This document shows, piece after piece, positions 24,853 through 33,712 of a stretch of DNA of 64,000 nucleotides (the first letter of the stretch is position 1; every line of letters begins with the position of its first letter). Made by a program: the position numbers and the translations under genes. The notes under the pieces were generated by a model. It saw only the letters and a list, made by a program, of their open reading frames with translations, had not been told where the DNA came from and did not search any database. Source of the stretch: Akkermansiaceae bacterium (GTDB taxonomy: Bacteria; Verrucomicrobiota; Verrucomicrobiia; Verrucomicrobiales; Akkermansiaceae); assembly GCA_013041925.1 (NCBI GenBank), contig JABDRB010000012.1, positions 1-64,000 on the forward strand, in the 5' to 3' direction.

Positions 24853-25446
24853 ATGAAAACCGTCACGGACATTATTAGGTTGATGGCTATCTCATGGGGG
24901 ATGGCGATGTTGCTGGGGTCCTGCGCCAGTGAGCAGACGGTGACCAAGACCCAAGTAAAAAAAGACATCTGGGGAAATGCCGAAAGATATAGTGTGGGAA
25001 AGGACAAGGACGGGAACCCCGTCATGAAGTCGGATCGACGAAGCAGCTTGGAAGGAAAACGCAGCCAGATGGCGGGACGTCGTGATTTCCGAGGGGAAGA
25101 TTACACGAAGGACTCGTATCGGAAGAAACGATGGGTTGGGAAGTCCTTGTTTGGGCGCAAAAAATACCAGGGGAATACCGATGCCAATCAGTATCGAAAT
25201 GAGCCATGGTTTGTCAGGAACCAGGTGAAGGTTCAAAACCAACGATCAAGTGCTGAGGGGAAGACCTATGGGGTGAACCCCTTTCGTAAGTCCACGGCTC
25301 GCGAGCAGTCTGGGGATCGGATGACGAAGCCGGAGGACGCGGAAACGGGATTCCGTCGCCGTGTTTTTAAACAGCCTGAGATCACACACTGGAAAGACCA
25401 GTCGGCGCTCAGTGTGGGCGATACCAACAAGATGTTGGGACGTTAA
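24853..25446 (+). CDS. Basic lipoprotein, unknown function
   Basis: A 197-residue protein with lipobox LLGSC about 25 residues after the chosen ATG (an ATG nine codons earlier is also in frame). The mature part is rich in Lys, Arg, Gln and Gly, low in hydrophobics, with little predicted fold: repeats of KxxKRW, GRKKYQG and GFRRRVFKQPEI. Such composition suggests a flexible, charged periplasmic protein, perhaps binding polyanions. No family recognised. Converges on ffh. Confidence 0.7.
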   Translation: MKTVTDIIRLMAISWGMAMLLGSCASEQTVTKTQVKKDIWGNAERYSVGKDKDGNPVMKSDRRSSLEGKRSQMAGRRDFRGEDYTKDSYRKKRWVGKSLFGRKKYQGNTDANQYRNEPWFVRNQVKVQNQRSSAEGKTYGVNPFRKSTAREQSGDRMTKPEDAETGFRRRVFKQPEITHWKDQSALSVGDTNKMLGR

Positions 25447-25472
25447 ATGGAGGCTGCAGCAGGGAGCTTGTC

Positions 25473-26864
25473 CTAGAAAGGGAGTTTAGGCAATTTGCCT
25501 CCAGCTCCCCCCATGCCGCCCATCATATCGCCCATGCCTTCCATGCCGCCGAGCTGCTTCATCATGTCCTTCATTTTCCCTTTGGATTTCATCATCTTAC
25601 GCATCTGAGTGAATTGCTTGAGGAAGCGATTGACCTCGATGATGGTGTTGCCAGAGCCCGCTGCAATACGTTTACGGCGTGTACCCTTGATGAGTTGTGG
25701 TGTTGTACGTTCCTTGGGGGTCATGGAAAGGACGATGGCCTCCATGCGTTTCATGCGCCCTTCGTCGAAGGCGTCAGACGGGATTTGTTTTTTGATTTTA
25801 TTGAACCCAGGAAGCATCCCTAAGAGTCCGTCGAGCGGGCCAAGTTTGCGCAGCATGTTCATCTGATCGAGGAAATCATTGAAGTCAAACTTCCCTGATT
25901 GGAGCCGCTTGGCGGCATTCATCGCCTCCTTTTCGTCGATGTTTTCGGCGGCGGTTTCGACCATGCTCACGACGTCGCCCATGCCGAGGATTCTGCTGGC
26001 CATCCGGTCGGGGTGGAAGACGCCGAACTGGTCAAGTTTTTCCCCTTCACCGATGAATTTGATTGGCTTGCCGGTGACGGCACGCATCGAAAGAGCAGCT
26101 CCACCACGGGCGTCACCATCGAGTTTGGTGAGGATGATTCCGGTGATGCCGACGGCCTCGTCAAAGTGACGGGCTACGGAGACCGCCTGCTGGCCTGTGG
26201 CGGAATCGGCCACGAGCAACGTTTCGCTGGGGTTGACAAATTGGTGCAGCTCCTTGAGTTCCTCGATGAGGTGGTCGTCGATTTCTTGGCGGCCGGCTGT
26301 ATCAAAGATGAGGGTGGTGCCATTCTGGTCTTGGGCCCATGTCAGCGCCTGCTTGGCGACTTTGACTAGGTTTTTCTCGCCGGGTTCTGGGGTGAAGCAG
26401 GGGACGCCGACCTGCTCGGCCAGTGTGGCGAGTTGATCGATCGCGGCGGGACGGTAGAGGTCACAGGCGATCAAGAGGGGGCGGCGGCCTTCTTTTTGGA
26501 GGCGCCGTGCGAGTTTACCTGCGGTGGTTGTTTTTCCGGCGCCATTGAGGCCGCAAAGAAGGATGTGGGCTGGTGGGTTGAGGTCGAGCGGGCTGGCATC
26601 GCTGCCCAAGAGTTCGGTGAGTTCGTCGTTGAAAATTTTGACAATTTGCTCGCCTGGTTTGATGGATTTAAAGACATCGGCCCCCATGGCCTTTTCTTTG
26701 ACCTTGGCGATGAAGTCCTTGGCGACGCCAAACTCGACATCGGCCTCAAGCAGGGAGAGTCGGATTTCACGGAGGGCATCGGTGATGTTTTTTTCGGAAA
26801 TTTTACCGACACCACGCAGGTTACGGAACGTTTTATCGAGATTATCGGAGAGGGATGAAAACAT
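25473..26864 (-). CDS. ffh: Signal recognition particle protein Ffh
   Basis: A 463-residue SRP54-type GTPase that targets nascent membrane proteins. N domain about 1-85; G domain with GLNGAGKTTTAGKLA (G1), DTAGRQEID (G3) and TKLDGDARGGAAL (G4); methionine-rich M domain from about 300 with the SGSGN-like AAGSGNTI and the tail MKQLGGMEGMGDMMGGM. The canonical GLQGAGKT has Asn for Gln. The SRP RNA gene is not in this window. Confidence 0.96.
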   Translation of the reverse strand: MFSSLSDNLDKTFRNLRGVGKISEKNITDALREIRLSLLEADVEFGVAKDFIAKVKEKAMGADVFKSIKPGEQIVKIFNDELTELLGSDASPLDLNPPAHILLCGLNGAGKTTTAGKLARRLQKEGRRPLLIACDLYRPAAIDQLATLAEQVGVPCFTPEPGEKNLVKVAKQALTWAQDQNGTTLIFDTAGRQEIDDHLIEELKELHQFVNPSETLLVADSATGQQAVSVARHFDEAVGITGIILTKLDGDARGGAALSMRAVTGKPIKFIGEGEKLDQFGVFHPDRMASRILGMGDVVSMVETAAENIDEKEAMNAAKRLQSGKFDFNDFLDQMNMLRKLGPLDGLLGMLPGFNKIKKQIPSDAFDEGRMKRMEAIVLSMTPKERTTPQLIKGTRRKRIAAGSGNTIIEVNRFLKQFTQMRKMMKSKGKMKDMMKQLGGMEGMGDMMGGMGGAGGKLPKLPF

Positions 26865-26900
26865 AGCTAGGGGAAAATGAGGATGGATGAGAGAGTGAGA

Positions 26901-28175
26901 TTATTGCGGCAGAGTGGGTTGATAGGCGGCTTCGCGGTCGATGCGGAAGATCCAGGTCATCGGTTCTTCGTATTGCTGGGCACCCATGGTGCGCCACTGG
27001 ACGCTGACTTGGCAGGTGCCGGAGCGGAGGCGTCGATTGAGCTTCCATGAGATCGTTTTGCTGGCGGCATCGTAAGTAGCGGGAACCTTACCAAATCCAG
27101 CCACGCGCATGACGATGGATGAGGGGTCTAGGTTGGTTACCTTGGAGAGGTCTGCGCTGATGGTGGGCATGCGGGTTGCCACTTGGGTTCCAGGTTTTGG
27201 GCTTACGGGGTGGGGGGTCGACTGGACGATGGCTCCGTCGGTGGCCGCGCTGGTGCTTGTTGCTGCGAAGCTTGTGGCATTGCGGAAGATGTAGTCGTGT
27301 GTGCCGAGAATGATGTAGCGTGGGATGATGAAGTTGGATGTGGTGCTTGTCGTTTTTCCGGGGAGGACGGTGAAGAGAAACTCGTAGCCGCTTTCGGTGG
27401 CGATGGGGAGCATCTCACCGGTGTGGTATCCACCAGGGTAGGCGTATGATCGGACTCGGGTGTTGAATTTTTTTTCTAAAACCTTACGTGAACCAGCCAT
27501 TTCCTTACGCAGGTAGGCAGAAAAAGAGTCCAGTCCTTTGGCTCGTTGTTTTTTGACGGTGGCAGGGTAAGGGTGTGAGTTCGAGTGGCTACCGATAGTG
27601 CATCCATTCTTCTGCATTTCCTTAATCATGTTTGTGGTGAGGGCGCTGGCACCTCCGTCAATATATCGGGTGTAGAGAAAAAGGGTGAAAGGATAACCGA
27701 GTTTTTTGAGGATGGGGTAGGCATCTGTGTAAACTGACTTCCATCCATCGTCGATGGTGATGACCACGGATTTGTCAGTAATTTTTTTCTCACCGCGTTT
27801 CCATGCCATGAAGTCGTCCATGCTGATGACCTTGAGCCCGAGCTCCTTGATGGCCAGCATCTGCTTGCGGAACTTGTCCGTGGAGATGAGCATCTCGGTG
27901 GCATTTTTGGTTTTGGAGAAATCGTGGTAACCAAGGATGGTGACACGTATGTCGTCGCGGTTGATGGGGGGTGCCGGAGTGGTGGTGGGGGATTTTTGAG
28001 TTGGGGTCTGTTTTTCGGTCTGAGACTGTTTTGGGCTTAGGTTTTCTTGTTGGACAGAAATTTGAGCGACGGTGACCCCCTCTAATGCATGAGCACCCGA
28101 TACTTGGCCGACGTGTGCCAGAGCAGGCACGGCCAAGGAAAGTAGGATGATGATGGTGGAGTGGACTTGTTTCAT
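26901..28175 (-). CDS. Secreted polysaccharide deacetylase (NodB domain)
   Basis: A 424-residue exported protein. The ATG at 28175 gives a clean signal peptide (STIIILLSLAVPALA); an in-frame TTG at 28211 is less likely. A Pro/Thr/Gln-rich linker precedes the NodB domain, with VITIDDGWKSVYTDAYP (metal Asp) and GSHSNSHPYP (metal histidines), then RSYAYPGGYH. The last ~110 residues form a separate beta-rich domain with SWKLNRRLRSGTCQVSV. It should remove acetyl groups from cell-wall or extracellular polysaccharide; the substrate is not shown. Downstream of NDP-sugar genes on the same strand. Confidence 0.9.
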   Translation of the reverse strand: MKQVHSTIIILLSLAVPALAHVGQVSGAHALEGVTVAQISVQQENLSPKQSQTEKQTPTQKSPTTTPAPPINRDDIRVTILGYHDFSKTKNATEMLISTDKFRKQMLAIKELGLKVISMDDFMAWKRGEKKITDKSVVITIDDGWKSVYTDAYPILKKLGYPFTLFLYTRYIDGGASALTTNMIKEMQKNGCTIGSHSNSHPYPATVKKQRAKGLDSFSAYLRKEMAGSRKVLEKKFNTRVRSYAYPGGYHTGEMLPIATESGYEFLFTVLPGKTTSTTSNFIIPRYIILGTHDYIFRNATSFAATSTSAATDGAIVQSTPHPVSPKPGTQVATRMPTISADLSKVTNLDPSSIVMRVAGFGKVPATYDAASKTISWKLNRRLRSGTCQVSVQWRTMGAQQYEEPMTWIFRIDREAAYQPTLPQ

Positions 28176-28245
28176 CGCGGGAAAGAAAGCAATATAACGT
28201 CTCAATCTCAAAAAGGAAAGGGCAGAGACGAAAGATCACGAAGCG

Positions 28246-29169
28246 CTAGCGGTATTTTTCCTTAAAAAACTCGAAAGTCGCGGCGAGACCATGATCGAGG
28301 GTGAATTGCGGCTCCCATCCGGCGGTGCGGAGTTTTTGAGATGATGCGCGGGAGTGTTTGACGTCACCGGCGCGTTCTGGGCCGTGAAGGATCGTGGATT
28401 CGGAGTTGCTGGTCTTGAGGATGGTTTGGGCGAGGTCGTTGATGGTGATTTGCCTGCCGTAGCCTGCGTTGTAAGTGCCGCGCAGATCATGGTTCATGGC
28501 CGCGAAGACAAGAGCTCCGACGATGTCCGAGACATAGATGAAGTCACGGGTTTGCTCGCCATCGCCATGGATGGTGATGTCATCGCCCTTGACGGCTTTT
28601 TCGATAAAAATCGGCACGGCTGCCGCGTAGGCGCCATTCGGATCCTGGCGCGGACCGAAGACATTAAAGAAGCGGACTGAGGCCGTTTTCATTTTCCCCA
28701 GTGTGTGGAACATCTCGAGGTAATACTCACCATCGAGTTTGGTGATGGCATACGGGCTTTGAGGCTCGGGATACATTGATTCGAGCTTGGGCACGGTCGG
28801 GTTGTCACCGTAGATGGCCGCGGAGGAGGCAAAAACCATTTTTTTGACGTTGGCGGAGGTGGCCTCCTCGAGGACGTTGAGCAGTCCGTTGACATTGATC
28901 TCCACACACTCGGCAGGCTGAGCCATTGACTCGGGGACTGAAACCATGGCCGCCATGTGGAAGATATAATCGACATCTTTTACGGCCTTTTTGACCGTTT
29001 CTCGGTCGGTGATCGACCCTTCGATGAAGGTGCAGTCGAACCCGTCGAGGTTGTGTTTGTAACCTGTGCGGAGGTTATCGAGCACGCGGATTTCCTCGGC
29101 TTTCCCTTGGAAGTATTCGACGATATGGGAGCCGATGAATCCGGCTCCTCCAGTGACGAGTATTTTCAT
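28246..29169 (-). CDS. NAD-dependent NDP-sugar epimerase/dehydratase
   Basis: A 307-residue extended SDR like UDP-glucose 4-epimerase. It has GGAGFIGSHI at 7-16, the Ser in FASSAAIYG, Tyr-x3-Lys in PYAITKLDGEYY, and FFNVFGPRQDPNGAYAAAVPIF followed by GDGEQTRDFIYVSD, the substrate-binding parts. Such enzymes epimerise or dehydrate nucleotide sugars for surface polysaccharide. Starts 32 bases after the nucleotidyltransferase, so the pair is likely cotranscribed and linked in function. Confidence 0.9.
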   Translation of the reverse strand: MKILVTGGAGFIGSHIVEYFQGKAEEIRVLDNLRTGYKHNLDGFDCTFIEGSITDRETVKKAVKDVDYIFHMAAMVSVPESMAQPAECVEINVNGLLNVLEEATSANVKKMVFASSAAIYGDNPTVPKLESMYPEPQSPYAITKLDGEYYLEMFHTLGKMKTASVRFFNVFGPRQDPNGAYAAAVPIFIEKAVKGDDITIHGDGEQTRDFIYVSDIVGALVFAAMNHDLRGTYNAGYGRQITINDLAQTILKTSNSESTILHGPERAGDVKHSRASSQKLRTAGWEPQFTLDHGLAATFEFFKEKYR

Positions 29170-29201
29170 GGTAAAGAAGGGAGCTCGGGCGAGCTCATGG
29201 A

Positions 29202-30113
29202 TTAATCGAGTGGGCTAGGGTAGTCGCCCGCATCGATGAGTTTTTGGATGTTTTCCACGACAAAGGGTTTGTCATCGGGGTAGGTGACGCCAAACCATGA
29301 GCTGGTTGTTTCCAAAACCTTGCAGTCGGCTTTGTTGTCGCGGATGAGTTCGTCTACGAGGGTGGGGATGTAGCACTCGGACTTCATCTCACTTCCATGT
29401 TCGCTCAGGAATGTGGTGAAGTGGTCTTCGATCTGGGCGAAAAATTCGTGCCCAAACCCCCAGAAATTCATCGATGCAACCGCACTTTCGGGCACTTCGC
29501 GGCGACTGCCATCGAGACTATTCCCGTAGATTTTCCCGTCATCAGCCCGTTTGATCTCGGTGACTTCTTCGACGTCGGTGAGGAAGCCGTGATTGTCCGA
29601 GCAGATGCCGCGGTTGACGTCGCCGTGGTCGGAGAGGGTTTTGGTGATGTGGTATCCGACCATGGCGTAGTGTGAGCGGCCATCAGTCGAGTCTGCGGTT
29701 GTTTGAAAGTAGCTGGCGATGCGTTGGTAGGCGTCAGCACCATAGAAGTCATCGGCATTGATCACGGCAAACGGGCCAGTAACGGCCTGGCGGGCGGAGC
29801 GCACGGCGTGGGTGGTGCCCCAGGGTTTTTCTCGGCCCTCGGGGACACGAAAGCCCTCGGGGAGATCATCAAGTTTTTGAAACACGTAGTCGACCTCGAT
29901 TTTATTTTCAAATCGAGCGCCCACCCCCTCGCGGAAGGCGTCGGCGAAGTCTTCGCGGATGATGAAGACGACGCGTTTAAATCCGGCGCGGATGGCGTCG
30001 TAGACGGAGTAATCGAGAACGGTTTCGCCGTTGGGGCCCATCGGGTCCATTTGTTTGAGGCCGCCGTATCGGCTGCCCATACCGGCTGCGAGAACGAGAA
30101 GTGTGGGTTCCAT
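29202..30113 (-). CDS. Sugar-phosphate nucleotidyltransferase
   Basis: A 303-residue GT-A-fold nucleotidyltransferase. The N-terminal LAAGMGSRYGGLKQMDPMGPNGETVLDYS in order is the nucleotide and sugar-phosphate loop (GxGxR, then K and P). Downstream come GTTHAVRSA, VINADDFYGADAY (metal Asp) and PVDFI-like segments. The start at MEPTLLVLAAG is clear; an upstream ATG would add a tail without family support. It makes an NDP-sugar, probably for the adjacent epimerase. Divergent from the dehydrogenase operon. Confidence 0.88.
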   Translation of the reverse strand: MEPTLLVLAAGMGSRYGGLKQMDPMGPNGETVLDYSVYDAIRAGFKRVVFIIREDFADAFREGVGARFENKIEVDYVFQKLDDLPEGFRVPEGREKPWGTTHAVRSARQAVTGPFAVINADDFYGADAYQRIASYFQTTADSTDGRSHYAMVGYHITKTLSDHGDVNRGICSDNHGFLTDVEEVTEIKRADDGKIYGNSLDGSRREVPESAVASMNFWGFGHEFFAQIEDHFTTFLSEHGSEMKSECYIPTLVDELIRDNKADCKVLETTSSWFGVTYPDDKPFVVENIQKLIDAGDYPSPLD

Positions 30114-30340
30114 GTTGATGATAAAAGTGGGTTTGTGAAATTGCGGAATTGTTATGATGGCTGAGGGGATGCTTGGCAATGGTTTCTTTTGCCAGTTTCT
30201 GATGGTTCTTTACGAAAAAATGCTATTGCCAGCAAGGGTCAGGATGTCAGTATGCGTCCGAGCGTGCTGCATGAACAGCGGCACGTTTTCCTATTTACTT
30301 TACGAACCCTAAAGCCTCAGCGTTTAAAAAGCACGATTGC

Positions 30341-31345
30341 ATGGATACAACCACTGAAGGATTAGAGCGCGAACATGTGCGTCATGTTTTCCGAGCGATG
30401 TTGATGTCGCGTGTTTTGGAAAATAAACTCGGCAGCCTTTACAAGGCGGGGAGGATTGTAGGTGGTGTGTATCTAGGGAAAGGGCAGGAGGCGGTGAGTG
30501 CATCACTGGCCTCATGCTTGCAAAAAGGGCGTGATGTCTATGCCCCCCTCATTCGCGATCAGGCGGGGAGAACGGCATTTGGCGAAGAAATCATCGACTG
30601 TACACGCACGTATTTAGGGTCCGTTGATGGGCCGATGCGTGGGCGCGATGGTAATATTCACCGCGGTCGTCCAGCTGAAGGGATGCCGGCGATGATCTCG
30701 CACCTTGGTGCTGCGATCTCGCTGGTTAGCGGAATGCTTTTGGCAAAAAGACTCAGGGGTGACATGGAGGGCGTGGTGGGCGCTACCTGTGTGGGTGATG
30801 GTTGCACATCCACTGGAGCCTTTCACGAGGGACTCAACTCCGCGGCTGTGGAAAATCTCCCCTTGGTCCTCACGGTCGCCAACAACCAGTATGCATATTC
30901 CACGCCCAACAGTAGCCAGTTTGTGTGTCATGACCTTGTTGACAAAGCTGCCGGTTATGGTGTGCAAGGACACAGTGTCGATGGCACGGATATGTTGGCT
31001 TGTATCGCCGTGATGCAAGAAGCTGTCGATCGTGCGAGGGCTGGTGAGGGGCCACAATTAGTGGTGGCCTCGATGCTCCGTCTCACGGGTCATGGTGAGC
31101 ATGACGATGGGTCGTATGTGAATGCTGGGCTAAAAAGCTCGGAGTTGGGGCGTGATAGTCTTGAGGTGGGGAAATCTCAGATGATTGAGCATGGATTCTC
31201 GGACGCTGCAGAAATCGAGGAATGGAAAAAACAGGATGAGGAGGCTGTGCAGCAGGCTGTTGCCATTTCGCAAAAGGAGTCTGAGCCAGATCCTTATCAG
31301 GACGATTGGTTGGCCTACTCAAACCCAGACCTACAGAACCGCTAA
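30341..31345 (+). CDS. Alpha-ketoacid (pyruvate-type) dehydrogenase E1 alpha subunit
   Basis: A 334-residue thiamine-diphosphate enzyme subunit. The ThDP motif GDGCTSTGAFHEGLNSAAVENLPLV...NNQ is present, and the SMLRLTGHGEHDD loop carries the phosphate-contact region. Together with the next two genes it makes a decarboxylating dehydrogenase that passes acyl groups to lipoate. Pyruvate is the likeliest substrate; acetoin or branched-chain ketoacids cannot be excluded. First gene of the operon, 19 bases before E1 beta. Confidence 0.92.
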   Translation: MDTTTEGLEREHVRHVFRAMLMSRVLENKLGSLYKAGRIVGGVYLGKGQEAVSASLASCLQKGRDVYAPLIRDQAGRTAFGEEIIDCTRTYLGSVDGPMRGRDGNIHRGRPAEGMPAMISHLGAAISLVSGMLLAKRLRGDMEGVVGATCVGDGCTSTGAFHEGLNSAAVENLPLVLTVANNQYAYSTPNSSQFVCHDLVDKAAGYGVQGHSVDGTDMLACIAVMQEAVDRARAGEGPQLVVASMLRLTGHGEHDDGSYVNAGLKSSELGRDSLEVGKSQMIEHGFSDAAEIEEWKKQDEEAVQQAVAISQKESEPDPYQDDWLAYSNPDLQNR

Positions 31346-31363
31346 TCGGGAAAACGACACAAT

Positions 31364-32338
31364 TTGATGAGTGATGTAACCTATATCGATGCGATTCACG
31401 CTGCTCTTGACGATGCCTTAGAGAATGACCCGCGTGTCTTCCTCTACGGACAGGATATTGGGAAATTCGGTGGTGCATTTAAAGCCACCAAGGGTTTGCA
31501 GGAAAAATATCCCGGTCGTGTCCTTGATGCCCCGATCAGCGAGGATGCTATGGCAGGTATGGCGATCGGGGCGGCGATCGAGGGAGCACGACCCGTGCTG
31601 GAGATGCAATTTGCCGATTTTTCCTCGGTGGCCTTCAATCAGATTGTCAATCAGGCCGCCACACATTTTTACCGCACTGGAGTTCCCATTCCTTTGACAA
31701 TGCGCCTTCCCTCCGGAGGGACGCCGGGTTCTGGCCCGTTTCACAGTCAGAGTATGGAATCGCTCTACGCGCATTACCCAGGGCTTGTGGTGGTGACACC
31801 AGCCACCGTTGCTGATGCCTATTCGATGTTGATGGAATCCATCGAGATGGACGACCCTGTCGTTTATTGTGAACACAAATTCCTCTACCGTTGGTTGAAA
31901 TCGTCCAGTTATGAGAGCGATCATTTACCAATCGGAAAAGCCAGGGTCACCCGATCGGGGAAACATGCTACGGTGGTCACCTACAGCGCTATGGTCCATG
32001 AGGCCGTGCGTGCCGCAGAGATGCTCCAGACCGAAGGTGGATGGGAAATCGAAGTCGTTGACCTGCGAAGTGTTAAGCCGATGGATACCGATACCATCAT
32101 TGCATCGGTCGCCCGGACGGGTCGACTGCTTGCCGTGGGGGAGGCCTTTCCTTGGGGGGGCGTGACGGCGGAAGTGGTGTCTCGCGTCTGTGCCGATGGC
32201 TTCCATTTGCTCGATGCTCCACCTGTCCGACTCAATGCGCGGGATACTCCGATTCCCTATCATCCGAAACTTTGGGCGACTCATCGTCCGACGCCAGAGT
32301 CGATTGCTGAATCTTTACGTAAGTTGCTTAATTACTAA
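31364..32338 (+). CDS. Alpha-ketoacid (pyruvate-type) dehydrogenase E1 beta subunit
   Basis: A 324-residue transketolase-like subunit. Family segments are RVFLYGQDIGKFGGAFKATKGL, PISEDAMAGMAIGAAIEGARPVLEMQFADF (the ThDP-activating Glu region), RLPSGGTPGSGPFHSQS and YCEHKFLYR, and the C-terminal swivelling domain with VDLRSVKPMDTDTI. It binds E1 alpha to form the heterotetramer. Lies between E1 alpha and E2 with short gaps and no visible internal promoter. Confidence 0.93.
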   Translation: MMSDVTYIDAIHAALDDALENDPRVFLYGQDIGKFGGAFKATKGLQEKYPGRVLDAPISEDAMAGMAIGAAIEGARPVLEMQFADFSSVAFNQIVNQAATHFYRTGVPIPLTMRLPSGGTPGSGPFHSQSMESLYAHYPGLVVVTPATVADAYSMLMESIEMDDPVVYCEHKFLYRWLKSSSYESDHLPIGKARVTRSGKHATVVTYSAMVHEAVRAAEMLQTEGGWEIEVVDLRSVKPMDTDTIIASVARTGRLLAVGEAFPWGGVTAEVVSRVCADGFHLLDAPPVRLNARDTPIPYHPKLWATHRPTPESIAESLRKLLNY

Positions 32339-32369
32339 TGCTTACTATTAAATTTACTTAAATAACATC

Positions 32370-33608
32370 ATGCCAAAAGTTCCCATTCTGATGCCGCAAC
32401 TGGGTGAATCCATTGCTGAAGCCACGATTATTCGGCTGAATATTGCCGTGGGAGAAAGCGTGGTGCCTGACCAAGAAGTGATCGAAGTCGAAACGAACAA
32501 AGCGACGATGGGGGTGACGGCGTTGTGTGCGGGTGAGGTCGTGGAAATTGTGGCTGACGAGGGTGTCAGCTACGCGGTGGGCAGTGTCTTGGGGATGCTG
32601 GAGGTGACTCAGGACGAGTTGGATCGCACTGGTGAAAAATCCATGGATGAGATCGGCATGACTGCTGTGGGTGCTTCTCAGGCCTCGGCGGATGACGATG
32701 AAGAATCCAATTTACACTTCAAAACGGAAGACGGAGGATACCATGAACCAGTTTTGGTGGAGCCCAATGTCAAAGGACTGCCAGTGCCTACTGGAAAAGG
32801 AGGCGCGCATTATATTTCGCCTCGGATGAGGGCGCGCATGGCGGAGTTGGGTCTGCGAGCCGCTGATATTTCTGCTATTTCTGGCAGTGGTGCTGGCGGT
32901 CGGGTTACGGTGGAAGATCTTGAATCATTCCTTCAATACATCAGCTCGTGGCCGCATACCAAGGCCTCACCTATGCGTCTTGCGGTAGCGGATGCCATGC
33001 GCCGAAGCTGGACGCGTCCGCTGGCGACGGTGGCACGCCCCTTGGTGATGGATAAAATTCTCGACCACCGCCGTAGTCAGGCTCCGAAGCCTGGGCCTGC
33101 GCTCTATATTCTCCGTGCCTTAGCACTTGCTCTGGCTGAAAACCCGACCACGGCGGGCTATCTCATTGGTGAAAGCATCGTGCACCCGCGAGCATTTGAT
33201 ATTGGGGTGGCTGTGCAGGTAGATGATGGTGTGCTGGTCCCGATCATTCGCAATGCGGATACCAAGACGCTCAGTGAACTGGTCGAGGACTACAATCGGC
33301 TAGTCGATCTCGCCCGCAGCCGCAAGCTCCCCGAAGATGCAACTCAGCATGGGATTGCGACGGTGACCAACTTTGGCACCTTCGGTCTTACTTGGGGGAC
33401 CCCCATTCCACTGCCGAATGAAACGTTGATTCTAGGTCTCAGCGCGGGAGTGAAGCGCCCTGTCTGGAGTGAACAGACGGGAACCTTCATCCCGGTAACA
33501 GAAGCCGAGATTGACCTGACTTTCGACCACCGCGTGGTTGATGGTGGCGGTGCTGGGATGCTGTTGAATCGTATATCTGAGCTCCTGCAGAAGCCAGAGA
33601 GTTTGTAA
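32370..33608 (+). CDS. Dihydrolipoamide acyltransferase (E2)
   Basis: A 412-residue E2 core. A single lipoyl domain (1-80) has the lipoyl-lysine at Lys44 in ETNKATM; an acidic linker follows; the E3/E1-binding domain (about 148-185) has SPRMRARMAELGL and GSGAGGRVTVEDL; the catalytic domain covers 195-412 with TVTNFGTFG and the active-site FDHRVVDGGGAG. It transfers the acyl group from lipoate to CoA. No E3 (lipoamide dehydrogenase) gene follows, so E3 must be elsewhere. Confidence 0.94.
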   Translation: MPKVPILMPQLGESIAEATIIRLNIAVGESVVPDQEVIEVETNKATMGVTALCAGEVVEIVADEGVSYAVGSVLGMLEVTQDELDRTGEKSMDEIGMTAVGASQASADDDEESNLHFKTEDGGYHEPVLVEPNVKGLPVPTGKGGAHYISPRMRARMAELGLRAADISAISGSGAGGRVTVEDLESFLQYISSWPHTKASPMRLAVADAMRRSWTRPLATVARPLVMDKILDHRRSQAPKPGPALYILRALALALAENPTTAGYLIGESIVHPRAFDIGVAVQVDDGVLVPIIRNADTKTLSELVEDYNRLVDLARSRKLPEDATQHGIATVTNFGTFGLTWGTPIPLPNETLILGLSAGVKRPVWSEQTGTFIPVTEAEIDLTFDHRVVDGGGAGMLLNRISELLQKPESL

Positions 33609-33712
33609 TTGGCTGAATGTGGTGGCCTCTCAAGTTTAACATTGATGGGGTCTGACCCATCGATGGTGCGCGGCTACCTAGCTCGCGCGGGCTCAGCTAT
33701 TGGGTTTTACCG

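Noticed and set aside
33644-33661. GATGGG/CCCATC hairpin between the E2 and DUF6288-like genes as terminator
   Set aside because: Six-base stem without a T run on either strand.
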